DNA from: Punica granatum
Taxonomy: Eukaryota; Streptophyta; Magnoliopsida; Myrtales; Lythraceae
DNA length: 64,000 nt
Direction: 5' to 3'
Assembly: GCF_007655135.1 (NCBI RefSeq)
Contig: NC_045132.1
Span: 25,786,354 to 25,850,353 of the forward strand
Both the position numbers and the translations under genes were made by a program. This document shows, in pieces, positions 11,940-32,429 of this stretch. The notes beneath the pieces are model-generated. The model was not told where the DNA came from, made no database searches, and was given only the letters and a program-made list of their open reading frames with translations. The number at the start of each line of letters is the position of its first letter. The first letter of the stretch is position 1.

Positions 11940-13325
11940 CTACAGTTGAACAAAAACGGGAGAGTTGGTCAAATCGATGATCTCTGGACACACAGTGGAG
12001 ACTCTTCTCCTCTTACCCTGCAACCTCCTGCTTCTGGGATCAGGAGGTGGCGTTATCAATTCTATTATCTCAACTTCCTTGGAGGCAACTGGGTTGCTGC
12101 TTGTTGGTCCTTGAACTTTATCGAGCATGTTTGCTTGATTTCCAGGAGGCTGGTCCAACTTGACACCAAACTCCTGGATAGAGGCAAACATACTCCTACC
12201 ATTCTGAGTATCTTCCAAACAAGAGAGATTGGGCATAATGGGGGATGAGGCCCGCATGGGTGAATTTGCAGAACAAGATTGCGATCCACTTTGAGCTCCG
12301 ACAAGCGGCGCTTCTGTTAATTGTTGCCTGCCGTTTGCTTCACTAGGTTCGACAAGCTCATCAGCAGGTGAAGTATGGACTGCTCCGTCTGCAACCAACT
12401 CATTTAGAGACCCACTCTCACTGCTGGCTTCACCAAAATCTTCCCACTCATTGTCATTCTGGATCAAACTCCTATCGACATAGCACGGAAGCTCATCCAT
12501 CGGGCAAATACAAACCTTCATTTTCTTGGGCAAACTAGCACAGCCAGCAGAGTGCTTCGAATACTTTGTCGAGAAGTAGTTCACGGTGACGTTCAAACTG
12601 AAACGCACAGATAACAAACGAATAGATTTTTAAGTAATAGCATACCTAACCTAAAATCGAAAGCAAAAGACGGTAAAAAGAACATTACCTCTGCCATGGC
12701 GGGAGGGTAAGCATCGCATATGCGAGTTTAATCTTATTGGTAATTCCCGAGAGGGACTTGAAATTCGCAGCTGCCTCCCTTACTGCTACTGATTCTCTCG
12801 GGTGCTGCCACGCCCACTCAAACTGCAAATCAGCAGAGAAATAGGCATCAGATTAGCGAACGATAATTTCGGTCGAGCAAAGTTAGATAGCAGGAAGAGT
12901 ATAACAAGAAAAGTCCGAGTGATCAGACCGACCTGGAGAGCGGAGACATTAGTCGGAAAGCCGTAGATGCAGACGACCATCTCCCAGGGGCGCTTGTTCT
13001 TAGTCCTCCAAGCTCCTGACCTCAACTCACCATTGTGCTGCCTTATGCGGCGCCTCGGATTCACGGTGAACCTGCAAAATCAAGACACCGGCGATTGATC
13101 TGATTCGATTAGATCGGTAAATCTCATAAGATTAACCAGAAGACCGAGGAGGAGAGGAGGAGGGGACAAGGGGACCGACCCGATATAGGTTTGTCCTTTG
13201 TGGCGGGGGCTCAAAGACACCAACAGGTAGCAGCCATAGAATCTCCTGCTGCCGCTTTCCGTTTCTTCCGCCATGCCACCTTCCTCTTCTTCTTCTTCTT
13301 CACCTTCCTCCCTTCTTGTCCTCAT
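11940..13325 (-). CDS. SLX1: SLX1-like structure-specific endonuclease (GIY-YIG)
   Basis: Nuclear nuclease of the SLX1 type, which cuts branched DNA such as flaps and Holliday junctions; in fungi and animals it works with SLX4. Exons on minus: 13325-13180, 13071-12933, 12822-12689, 12597-11940, giving 358 residues. The GIY-YIG domain fills the first half: [29 protein letters not shown] (catalytic Arg region) and FEWAWQHP (metal-binding Glu). The start at 13325 was chosen because the Arabidopsis relative, as I recall it, also begins with a charged MR-K/R stretch; an internal Met at 13274 is possible. The second half is acidic and low in complexity. It has no Cys-rich RING-like domain, but it has a basic patch (GKRRR) and two SUMO-interacting-like motifs, VEIIELI and EIIDLT, near the end. 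The family call is firm; activity is inferred. Confidence 0.9.
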
Positions 13326-13987
13326 CTCTCTCTCGCTTGATCGATTCAACAGTAGCAGGAACGACGACAAGAACAAGATTTCCCTGCAAATGCAATCCCT
13401 AAGCAGCCGGCACTCCCAAATTTGACCGTTAGAATTATAACTTGACAGAAAAAGGAAAAATAAAAAATAAAAAAGGGGAATATCTGGATTCGGTCCCAGT
13501 CTTATTGTCTTTATTCGATGTGGTCCTCAATCTCTCTTTTGTTTGCATTCGAGTCCTCTACCTCTTTAAATTTGTTCCAACTCTCTCCACGATATTGAAT
13601 CCCGTTTTTCCATTTCGAAACATATGCATGACGTGATATGTAGCTTTTGTATCGAGCATGCTATACCGGATTACTACTTTTGCCGAAAAAATGCTACGAT
13701 GAGCGAGTCGGCATCCTCCAATATGAAGGAAAAGGTGTTTCCTTCAATAGAATGATTAAAGGGTCGAGTTTATAATGCTTAGGCTTGGCTAATGATAATG
13801 ATTCACTCTCCACTTTAACATCTATCAGTAAAGAGCAAAGTGTATATTTGTTTGATTGGGCTTGATACATTAGACAATAAGGAACTAAACAAATTGCATC
13901 ACATCAAATTGTATGTATCTTCCATCGGGGATTAAGTCGGAAGATTGATAGAGAAGTAACAGATGTCCGCGATGATCTCTACTGGGT
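13326..13987. other. Intergenic between SLX1-like and OVATE genes
   Basis: SLX1-like promoter and 5' leader plus the 3' flank of the OVATE gene. I see no gene, repeat or RNA. Confidence 0.5.
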
Positions 13988-14602
13988 TCAGGGAGTCGCA
14001 GCAGCTTCGCCGTCATCGCTCGCTGTGGCGGAAAAGAGATCCTCGCACAGATCTCCGTAGAATCTGGACACCAAGTCGACGAAGACGGGGCACTTGAGGT
14101 TCTTCCAGCAGTGTAGAAGCTCCTCCACATCCATGAGATCCCTCACTTTCCCTTCCTCAACGATCATCTCCACCAGGTAGTTCTCGAAGCTCCTGCACGC
14201 GTCTTCGTGAAAGTTGTCGCTGGCACCAGCTATTGGAGAGGCTTTGGCTATCTCCGTGGAGCGGTGAGAAGAAGGAGAGGTGAGCAGCTGTGAAGGGAAG
14301 TGCAGCTGCAGCAGCCTGTCACGCCCTGCGTCGGATGCAGCAGGGATCATGCTCTCGAGGTGATCTGTCAGTGATCGGTCCACCATCTTCTTCGACCCCC
14401 AGCTGAATGCAGAAATCAACGCCGAAGCAATCCTTCTCGACCCGACGCGGCAAGAACGTAGGGAAGGTGGTCTTATAGCGAGGAGCCTCGGTTTTCCTCG
14501 TCTTTTAGTGATTAGCTTGCATTTGAAGACAAGCAAGTGTAGTGCTTTTCTGCATGGATAGACCAGTTTGGATCTGAAAGCAACCGATGATGGTCTCATC
14601 AT
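13988..14602 (-). CDS. OVATE family protein (OFP17-like)
   Basis: Plant-specific OVATE family protein of 204 residues in a single exon. Family members act as transcriptional repressors or as partners of TALE homeodomain and TRM proteins in organ shape. The OVATE domain is C-terminal (about residues 130-190): FENYLVEMIVEEG, DLMDVEELLHCWKNL, CPVFVDLVSRFYGDL. The N-terminus is basic (FRSKLVYPCRKALHLLVF, KCKL) and resembles what I recall of Arabidopsis OFP17. Two adjacent Met codons open the frame and the first was taken. The domain assignment is solid; the subgroup is tentative. Confidence 0.85.
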   Translation of the reverse strand: MMRPSSVAFRSKLVYPCRKALHLLVFKCKLITKRRGKPRLLAIRPPSLRSCRVGSRRIASALISAFSWGSKKMVDRSLTDHLESMIPAASDAGRDRLLQLHFPSQLLTSPSSHRSTEIAKASPIAGASDNFHEDACRSFENYLVEMIVEEGKVRDLMDVEELLHCWKNLKCPVFVDLVSRFYGDLCEDLFSATASDDGEAAATP

Positions 14603-15475
14603 TAGTTGATGAATGAGTGTGCCTCAAGGAATAATGGTTGTTTGGTCGGAGCGAACATCGGATAAATGAAAGTTTGGTCAATCCACAGAGCATATATATG
14701 TGTATGTATGTATGTATGTATACATATATAAATGATTTTTAATGTGCTTAGAGTGGAATTCACTTCATTAAAAGGGGAGACGGTGGAGAGAGAGTTTAGA
14801 AATGGAGAAGACATGCAACCCAGTTTCTGTGGTTCACATTCAATTGTCTTAATTAACGCCTATTTTGTATAGCCAGATCGGATACGGATAGGTCCCGACA
14901 GTTCTTTGTGGGACCATTGGAGCCCATGGTCGGGTGTTCATATCAAAACCGCTATGTCTTCGACGTACCTTGTATGGGTCAAAAATCGAACTGATCAATG
15001 TACAGATAAGAGTTCGGGCTTCAAAAGAAACTGCTGCGTCAATGTTACCAATTGTAAGAAACTGATGGTCTTCTGAGTTCTTGAATGTGGAAAGCTGGTG
15101 ATGTTGAAAGCCTTCCTGCCATCACTTCCCGAGTAGGTCTCATAATTTACCGAATACTACGGAAGATTGGATCCAGTAACTTAATCTATCACTGTATAAC
15201 AAACACATCATAATTTCTCATATACAATGCTATACACAGAGAAGTAGTGAATGTTCAAAAAGGTGGGTCTGGGTCAGCAAATGATCAAATGGCAATCCAT
15301 TAATACACCAGACAAAACAGCATCAGTTGAATTTTTACATGTACAGTATATATATATGTGTGGCAAAGGCCAAACAAGTCATGGAAAATGAGCTGGTTTT
15401 GCAGCTCTAGGTGTGTAAGGTCGGTCAGTCGGAATGAATGAATCGGAAAAGGCAAAAAGCTCGCGAGTCTGTTCA
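14603..15475. other. Intergenic between OVATE and CIPK genes
   Basis: OVATE promoter side (a short TATG-rich run near 14700-14720) and the CIPK 3' UTR side. No further feature seen. Confidence 0.5.
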
Positions 15476-16870
15476 TTATTGTTGGGGCTCCTGCTCTGGC
15501 TGTGTCTGCTCAACAAGTGGCTGCAGCTGCTGCTGCTGTTGCTGTTCTTCTCCCTGCCATACCCAAACTATATCGTCCAGGGCCGGCCTCATACCCTCTC
15601 TCAGCATCCTCTGATATTCGAAAGTGTCTCCGCTGAACTTCTTGAGCTCCACCAGGTGGAAGGACCGACTGACCTCGAAGATCTCCGCATCAACACCTAC
15701 GACTCCCTTCCTGCCTTCCTTAAGCCCCTCCAGTCTCAAGAGACCTCCCTCCTTCTTACTCACCTTCAATCTCAGACGCTCACCCATATCCACTAGCTTA
15801 GATATGATTACTGGAGCAGTTTGCCTGCAAGCAAACCTAGTCTCCCTCTTCCGAGGGTCCACCTCAAACAGACCCGACAGATCAAATCCAGCGGAAAGTG
15901 AAATGATATCAAAAGCATTCAAGCTCGGGGGTTTGACCTGCTGCACCAGATTCCCATCACCAGTGACACCGCTACACTCAGAGGAGCCTGCCGAAGTGCT
16001 CATATCAGATGCACCCGCGACCTTGCTCTCTGCTTCTGCCTTGACCTGCTTATTCGAGATTAATCCTTTTCTAAACCAAGAGCTCTCCTTGATCTTATCA
16101 ATGGAAATCCTGGTGCAGGGGTTCGGGTCCAATATCTTCGATAGAAGCCGCCGCACTTCTGTAGGGAACCAACTGGGGCACCTAAAGTCTGCCCTGCCTA
16201 TCTTCCGGTACATCTCCATCAAGTTTGAATCATGGAACGGGAGATACCCTGCCAATAAGACAAACAACACAACACCGCAAGACCAAGTGTCCGCTTTGGC
16301 CCCATCATAGCCTCTTCTGTTGATCACTTCAGGTGCCACATACGCAGGGGTGCCACAAGTGGTGTGAAGTAGCCCGTCCTGGTGCTTGGAGTCAGCAAGA
16401 GCACTTAATCCAAAATCGGACACCTTCAGATTCTCATTCTCATCCAGCAATAAATTCTCCGGCTTGATGTCTCGATGATAAACACCCCTACTGTGGCAAA
16501 AATCAACTGCATTGATGAGCTGTATGAAATATTTACGAGCAACATCCTCCTTGAGCTTCCCTTTTGCCACCTTGTCAAAAAGTTCCCCTCCTTTCGCATA
16601 TTCCATGACAAAGTAAATCTTGCTTTTGGTGGCCATAACCTCATACAGCTGCACGATGTTAGGGTGCCTAGCGATTCGCATCACAGATATCTCTCGCTTG
16701 ATTTGATCCATGAGACCGACCTTGAAGACCTTTTCTTTATCTATCACCTTAATGGCAACACTGTGGTTCCCTACCAGGCTCCTCCCATAGTATACTTTTG
16801 CAAAGGTGCCCTGACCAAGTAACCTTCCCAGTTCATACCTCTGAGTCAACACTCTGGGCTTATTTTCCAT
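15476..16870 (-). CDS. CIPK: CBL-interacting protein kinase (CIPK/SnRK3, intronless clade)
   Basis: Ser/Thr kinase activated by calcineurin B-like calcium sensors, acting on ion transport and stress signalling. Single exon, 464 residues. Kinase domain at about residues 12-266: glycine loop [13 protein letters not shown], catalytic Lys in [19 protein letters not shown], activation loop with [21 protein letters not shown]. The NAF/FISL motif starts at residue 318 ([18 protein letters not shown]) and binds CBL. The phosphatase-interaction region follows at about 345-370. The protein ends in a Gln-rich tail (QQQQQQ, then Q/E/P). As I recall them, the N-terminus and kinase are closest to Arabidopsis CIPK2/CIPK10. 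A leader intron is likely upstream. Confidence 0.95.
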   Translation of the reverse strand: MENKPRVLTQRYELGRLLGQGTFAKVYYGRSLVGNHSVAIKVIDKEKVFKVGLMDQIKREISVMRIARHPNIVQLYEVMATKSKIYFVMEYAKGGELFDKVAKGKLKEDVARKYFIQLINAVDFCHSRGVYHRDIKPENLLLDENENLKVSDFGLSALADSKHQDGLLHTTCGTPAYVAPEVINRRGYDGAKADTWSCGVVLFVLLAGYLPFHDSNLMEMYRKIGRADFRCPSWFPTEVRRLLSKILDPNPCTRISIDKIKESSWFRKGLISNKQVKAEAESKVAGASDMSTSAGSSECSGVTGDGNLVQQVKPPSLNAFDIISLSAGFDLSGLFEVDPRKRETRFACRQTAPVIISKLVDMGERLRLKVSKKEGGLLRLEGLKEGRKGVVGVDAEIFEVSRSFHLVELKKFSGDTFEYQRMLREGMRPALDDIVWVWQGEEQQQQQQLQPLVEQTQPEQEPQQ

Positions 16871-17990
16871 ACCAAGCTACAAGACCTAATGTACAATATT
16901 ACAACGGACCCTCCCAGGACAACACGAAGGAGTAATCTCACAACAAGAGTGGCTCAACCGTCTTCAGAATGGTCTTGCACTAGAACAACAGGTATAGCAT
17001 CACAAACTGTTGGTTCATAAGTAAACTGTGATGAGAGAGCCAAGGAGCTGGGAGTTCTATGTCCAGTCCTGTGAAGGGTGAGGAGCCCGAGCTAAACCTC
17101 TCGTGGTGACTTGAACTCGTGAATAACAGGAGCGGAGATCTTAACTAATAGGCACATTTTTCCAGCATTCCCAGTGTGGTCAGACGTCACGTGGTTGGGG
17201 AGAGAAGCTATGTTCCCTTCCCTCCCAGGGTCTCCAACAAATCTCCTTCAAGATTACACGGGAATGTCCTCAGCCCTCAAAAAGTGCCCCTTTCTGAACC
17301 TGAAAACATGAGTAAATGCGATGATAGTTACTGCAGTGGACGATCTCCAGAATTCAAGATGCGGATGCGCCTAAAATAACAGCAAAGCGTAATTGGTCCT
17401 TGCAACTGATGAAAGGGCCCCATAAGAGGATGCCCAGAAGCAAAGAGACAGATATGAAGCAGATACTAACGAATTTCCAACTCCCAGCTACGCATGCTAA
17501 CCAGAAATCGGGATAGAAGAATCAAAGAGGAAGCCAAAAAGAGACAGACAATCCACACCGAGCAACAGCAGAACGAGCCCTTTACATGCCCAACGATAGG
17601 CAGACGGCATAAAACCATCGGATTGTTCAAAAAACAAAAGTATGGGATCGACACGACAGCTGGAGCAGTCAAATGAACAGACTGAAGATGAACACAGATA
17701 ATAATTAATACCAGCTAAACCTCTCAATCGGACATCAACAGAACATCCAAAGAAATGCACAAATTCCACATCCATGGACGATTAAATTAGATGCCATGCA
17801 GCCGCAAATCAAAATCAAAACCTGCAAACCCAAAGAAAGGAGGGCAAGAGGGACCGAACAACCGACAATCGATGAGGTGAAATTGAATTACCTGATTTTC
17901 TCAGAAGAAGACGAGGAAGACCAGGACCGGAGGGAAAATGAGAAGCAGAGACGGAAATGGTCTGGACGATATTTTCCTGCTTCTTTATTA
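16871..17990 (-). other. CIPK 5' leader with a probable leader intron
   Basis: Reading on minus, a donor (AAATCAG|GTAATTC) sits with its intron starting at 17891, and a possible acceptor (TCTTGTAG) lies a few bases before the ATG at 16870. A leader exon at about 17892-17990 and an intron of about 1 kb fit the promoter-proximal leader intron seen in many plant genes. Inferred from splice signals only. Confidence 0.45.
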
Positions 17991-18221
17991 TTTTGAAAAA
18001 TTAAAATTTTATTTTTTCGAAATTAATTAATTAATTAAATTATTTTAAGTAGGGGATTCATGCCGATCCCGTTGGATCATTAGTTGAAGAAAGTAAAGTA
18101 GAGGAGAAGGGGTTCAGATCCCGTGCAGCATTCCCACGATAATCGTAATCCATCCAACGGCTCAAATTGCACGTGTCAACGAGGTCATTTAATTTCCGTC
18201 AACATCTAACCGTCCATTTTT

Positions 18222-18432
18222 TTTTTTAAAACTCTAAGTGGTTTAATCTAATGATTAAAATACGCCTAAATTTACACCCGATCCTGGGTTCGAATCCCTT
18301 CGGACCACCAGAACGCCTTTGACGTGATTACCCGTTTTGTACGACGCCGAGAGTTCACAGAGCCCCGAAAATTAATCGATCTAAGCCTGGACACCCCTGG
18401 GTTAGAAAAAACAAAAACAACTTTTTTTTTTC
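18222..18432 (+). mobile_element. Candidate tRNA-derived SINE (or decayed tRNA-like sequence)
   Basis: The first 75 or so bases are tRNA-like. GTGGTT near the start can pair with GACCAC at about 18303-18309. An A-box-like stretch (TGGTTTAATCTAATGATTA) is followed by a good B box (GGGTTCGAATCCC, 18286-18298). An unrelated body of about 100 bases follows and ends in an A-rich then T-rich tail. The T-arm pairing is imperfect and no proper anticodon arm is evident, which argues against a working tRNA gene. Target-site duplications were not found. Confidence 0.45.
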
Positions 18433-19063
18433 AGAAACTCGATAAGACTGCTGAATTTAGAATGTAAGGTGACCAGTGTAATATGCAAGAGGCAATTCGA
18501 TGATAGCCACATCAGGAAATTTTGTAACGGCTCCCGGAAATTTAGGTGTATTTGTTCCCAGAAGAGGGTCGAGACTTACAAGACTACCGAAACCAAAGAA
18601 CTGAGAATATGGAAGTTGAGGGTTCGAACATTTCCTGTTTCCAAGACGAAAGGCAAAGCAGCAATAATGTTATAGCATATTAGTACGTTTTCTACAGTAA
18701 TAGCCTAATAGGTATTATCGACACTGTACAGCCATTGATTCGACAATAAGTACTCGGGAACACGAACTGTTAGATTCCACGTACAGCCTAGATCATCAGT
18801 CGCGCAAACTTTGATACCAAGATGGATATCCTGAAGCACCCGATTATCCAATGCTACCTGCAGGTATTAGCATAACAGGGAGAGTAATAAAATTAGAACC
18901 CAAGAACCAACACGAAGTGGTTGCTATGATCTGGGTGCTATGATCAGGGTAGTCGAGTCACAATGTTAACTTAAATTCTGTTCTCGTTCTTAGATGAAAT
19001 GCAGCAACATGTAAAGAAAGAGTCAAAATGAATCTCAATCTAACGAGAGAGCTGACCTCAACC
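18433..19063. other. Downstream flank of SMC3
   Basis: Probably contains the SMC3 3' UTR on minus. No other structure seen. Confidence 0.5.
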
Positions 19064-28597
<9,534 letters not shown>

Positions 28598-30254
28598 CCT
28601 GCAGTTACAAAATCATCCACCTCCTGCAAGAAATCACGATAAGATTCGTTCAGCTTGAAATATTTCCAAGCATATAATAACTACAAGTAAATAAGCAAAA
28701 TAATTCTAGCTTTTGTCAAGACTGCATGTTATTTGCTACAGCTGAATCATAAACAATCTTAATTGTGTCTAAGGTCATAAAGCTAAACAATAAACAATCC
28801 ATCATGACGATCTGGTACGTCATATGATCATCGTACATTTTATATTTTACATTATGTAATGTTTGATTACTTCAAATTCTCTAGGTTCAAATATCCACAG
28901 CCACCAAATATTAGCTCGTTCAAATACCCGTAACTCAAAACCGAATCAAGCTTCATCTAATTATCTATCCTTCGGAAAGGGCATCACACTGAGTCTCTGA
29001 ATTAAGGATCATAAACTCGAATTTGGTGCTCCAGTCTCCTATGGCAGAGAATTCCTTCCTGATGCTTGGAATGGTATGCCAAAGCATTCCAGCTCAGTAG
29101 TCTATAGTAAATTATCATGTCTTTTCTAAACCGGAAAATAGAATGGGCAATAATGCTATTGCGCAAATCTCTCACCCTCGTTTCCTATAGACCTCAGCTC
29201 GCAACAAAGATACAAATCACGCAGTCAGCAAAAGCGAGAAAGCTAAATTGATCAGTTTCTGCGGAGCAGGGAAGCTCCCACAGAGCCACTCATCGACAAA
29301 GACGTTCGTCCCAGCTGCCAACCGCCGTGAACCGCCAGAAGCAGCACGAAGTCTGAAGTCACTTCAACTTCAGTGCAGCTTCCGACTCCCGCGGCCTGGC
29401 TTTTGACTCGGAGGGTACTGTACCTTTGAAGATTGAGCTCGAGTTCAGCTGAAATTGGACCTCGCACGCAGCTTCCTTTTGCCTCCGCCCGGTGTCCGTA
29501 CAGTCGGTCGGAGTTAGGGCAAGAGTAGCCGATGCAGAAGGAAAGCGGTAACGGAGGAGGAGGGAGGAGGAGGAAAGCGGTCGCGGGATTTTCAAGTCCG
29601 AAATGTGACTTTCGTAGTTGAATTTCGCTCCCAAGTCCGAAAGAGAGCAAATGATAATTCTGACTGTTGTCAACGATATCGAAAAAGATTTTTCTTTAAA
29701 AATGTATTATTTTGTGAAAATACATACTTTTAATCTTAATTTTTTAAAAAAAAAATTGCCATAATATATGCAATTTTTCATGCCGAGATTCCACTAATTT
29801 TGCTCCTTTTTTGTTCCCTTGTTCTTAACTAGAAGAAAATTTGCGCTTGGGGCGGACAATTGCGTGATTTATTTAGGTAATATTCTAGCAAGGAATATTA
29901 TGAATAGTTATAACTTTTGTAAACTTATAGAATTCAATGTTAGCATATATCATAAGAAGATATATAGATATAAGTATATATAATGCATATTTTTCTCAAT
30001 ACGAAAGATCTCATACCACGTGTCGAAATTTATATTTGTTGCGAATATTCTATGTGCGATAATAATTTGACTTCGAATACAGTTCGTGTGCGATAATAAT
30101 TTGACTTCTACATGTCGTAATAATTTTCTATGAATATTATCATTTCCCTTAATGTAGCACTTTATTAGATTCTTGAACATTACGGAGTTCATTAATAGAA
30201 CTTTTGAGCAACTTTTTTATGATAAAAATAATATTTCATTTTCATTCCAAAATA

Positions 30255-30293
<39 letters not shown>

Positions 30294-31023
30294 GGTTTGG
30301 GCCCCAAGTGTTTGGATATTCCCCTGGGCCCATTTATGCAAGGACTAGTATAATTTGGAGTTATATTTGAAGAAAGCAATTGTTCTTTAATCAATATATA
30401 TTAATTTCGTGTAAATAATAAAGTTCAACACACATTACAAGTTAGGCTAAAATCTTCGTTTATTTCATATGAAATTTTACGAATTTTAATTATAAATAGG
30501 AATAATCATACAGATAGAACTCAAACTGAAATAAAAGAACTAGAGGTGGAGTGGACGTTGGTTGAGGAGAAAGGGAAGAGAGAGGACAAAGATAGAAGAA
30601 AAAATGGGATGAGAGAATATATAGAGTTAAAATTACAAAATCACCTTAATGGCTATTAATTTTTGAAGGAATTGGACTGAGGATAATTTTTGGGAAATGG
30701 AAATTTGCCTCGCAAATTTTCTTCTCTAATTTGTAATATTATATATATGTGTGTGTGTGTGGAGATATAATATTAGATCAATAGTCTTTCTAATGCATTC
30801 TCTAATACAACATCAAGCGATTACATGGCACCGCGGCCTTGGAAAAATAATGCTCCTTCTGTTTCGAAATTACTAATCCGAAAATACAAGTCTCCGAGCG
30901 CAGATCGAAGTCACTTCAGGCTGCACCGGACATGGGGTGGGACTCGATCGATGCAGTGCAAGAGTCTTGTAATATCGCAGCTGCGGGTAAGCTCTGCGGG
31001 ACGCCTTCCGCGGATGGTATCCT
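28598..31023. other. SMC3 5' leader and AT-rich intergenic DNA
   Basis: An acceptor (TTCTTGCAG) about 25-30 bases before the SMC3 ATG suggests a leader intron, with a GC-richer leader exon around 29230-29650. Open frames there carry no known motif. From 29650 the DNA is AT-rich and holds a (TA)n run at 30255-30290 and a short (GT)n run near 30747-30761. No gene was recognised. Confidence 0.5.
30255..30290. repeat. (TA)n microsatellite
   Basis: Uninterrupted TA dinucleotides in intergenic DNA. Confidence 0.95.
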
Positions 31024-31805
31024 TCATGTTGCATTATCACTTTTGTCATCGTCGTCGAGTTTTAAGGGCTTGAAGTATTTGGCATCTATGAGGTATGTCC
31101 CGATGGCCAGTCGCACGGCCCACACATCTTTGGGCTTCCTCGACACTATCCTGCAATATCCCGGAAAAGCATCGTCTCGTTAGCATCTTGATCCCTAGGT
31201 GTCTCCAATGAACAATCGGAATGGACTGAACAGGTCTGCACCCGTGCTCATTTTCGTGCTTGTCATGGAGAATCTCGCGTTGCTATGACACAGCAAGATA
31301 ATCCATTTCGACATTGCTATTGCGAGTTTCGGGCCTCGGAATGAGTTGCTCGATATCTACTGCTTCAAGCATTCTATCGATGAGAGGATTCCACCAGAGC
31401 ACCCAAGTGGACGAGAAAGCGCCGTGCTCAGTAGACAACGGACCGAGCAACTTGTGCCATAGATAGTCCTAATCCATTCATGCGTGTATAGCAGGTCGAA
31501 CTGCGAACTACTCCCGCGATATGGTCAGTTTAAGGTTAGAGGGATTACCTTCCGACATCGCCTGGATTAACAAGGCCAGAGTTAACACGGAGGCAGGGAA
31601 CTGATGCAGCAGTCTTGATCATCTTTGGAGCCTCCACCACTATGACTGGAGAACCAATCTCCAGAGACCCATTTCCAGGTTCGCATCTTATCGCCGCACC
31701 CAAGCTGGTTCTTCTAGCATCGAACCTGTTCTTTGGCGTGGCTGAACCGCAGCTCAGGTTTAGGAATGGAAATGAAGCTTTAGAAGAAGACAGAGACAGT
31801 GCCAT
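31024..31805 (-). CDS. CRR42: CRR42-like chloroplast NDH assembly factor
   Basis: Small plastid-targeted protein resembling Arabidopsis CRR42, which is needed to assemble subcomplex A of the chloroplast NADH dehydrogenase-like complex. Exons on minus: 31805-31549 and 31150-31024, giving 127 residues. The N-terminus is Ser/Ala-rich and basic like a transit peptide (MALSLSSSKASFPF), with in-frame Met codons just upstream as alternative starts. The conserved body reads EIGSPVIVVEAPKMIKTAAS, CLRVNSGLVNPGDVGRIVSR, KPKDVWAVRLAIGTYLIDAK, and ends in a short Asp-rich tail. The fold is a small beta barrel in relatives; its exact biochemical role is unknown. Identification rests on recalled sequence. 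Confidence 0.8.
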
Positions 31806-32429
31806 AGTGAAGGTGGACATTGAGGTTTCGTCAAATCTAGTAACCCTCCTGGAAGTGGATAATGTTTCTGTGGTCTCTGTTTTCAAAACAGTTTCAATGG
31901 TTAAGAGGTCTCGAAGTCGAAAGTGCTTTAACACCGAATACATCCTATCCGCTTGTTTCAATGCTGTCTCGGGAATACTTCACGTCCGAGATGTTCTCTA
32001 AAAACCGAGTTCCAGAGGAGCAGGATTTTACATTCTCACTGAGATAAGAGTTGGCTGACCTATGTTTAACTTGCATCGCACAAAGGGACCTCAAGTTGAA
32101 AACATCGTACAACCAGAGTGAATGACAATCGACGAACTGCTAAATGATTGAAAGATGGCCCTTCGGCCTTCAATATATATATATATACCTTTTCGAAGAT
32201 CCGCAATTCAGCACTCTTCTACGGTCTATAAATCCCAATTTAAGGAACAGGAGAAAGCTTTCCTCTGTGGTCGTTGGGAGAGAAGCAGCAAAGAAGTACG
32301 AGAGAACCGAGGCCCTTTACAACCTATACAAAATTCCGGTTCGGTATTACATCACATTTTCCACTCGAAACCTTGAAAAAGAAGAAAAATCCTGAGACCA
32401 CTGAGGCCAGTTTCGTCTGTACGAGAGAA
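31806..32429. other. Intergenic between CRR42-like and TOUSLED genes
   Basis: CRR42 promoter and leader plus the TOUSLED 3' UTR. No other feature seen. Confidence 0.5.

Noticed and set aside
18226..18310. Functional tRNA gene
   Set aside because: The acceptor-like stem and B box are present, but T-arm pairing is poor and there is no clear anticodon arm; a SINE head fits better.
29252..29673. Overlapping minus-strand open frames upstream of SMC3 as a gene
   Set aside because: The composition and an acceptor just before the SMC3 start suggest a 5' leader exon; no protein family resemblance.
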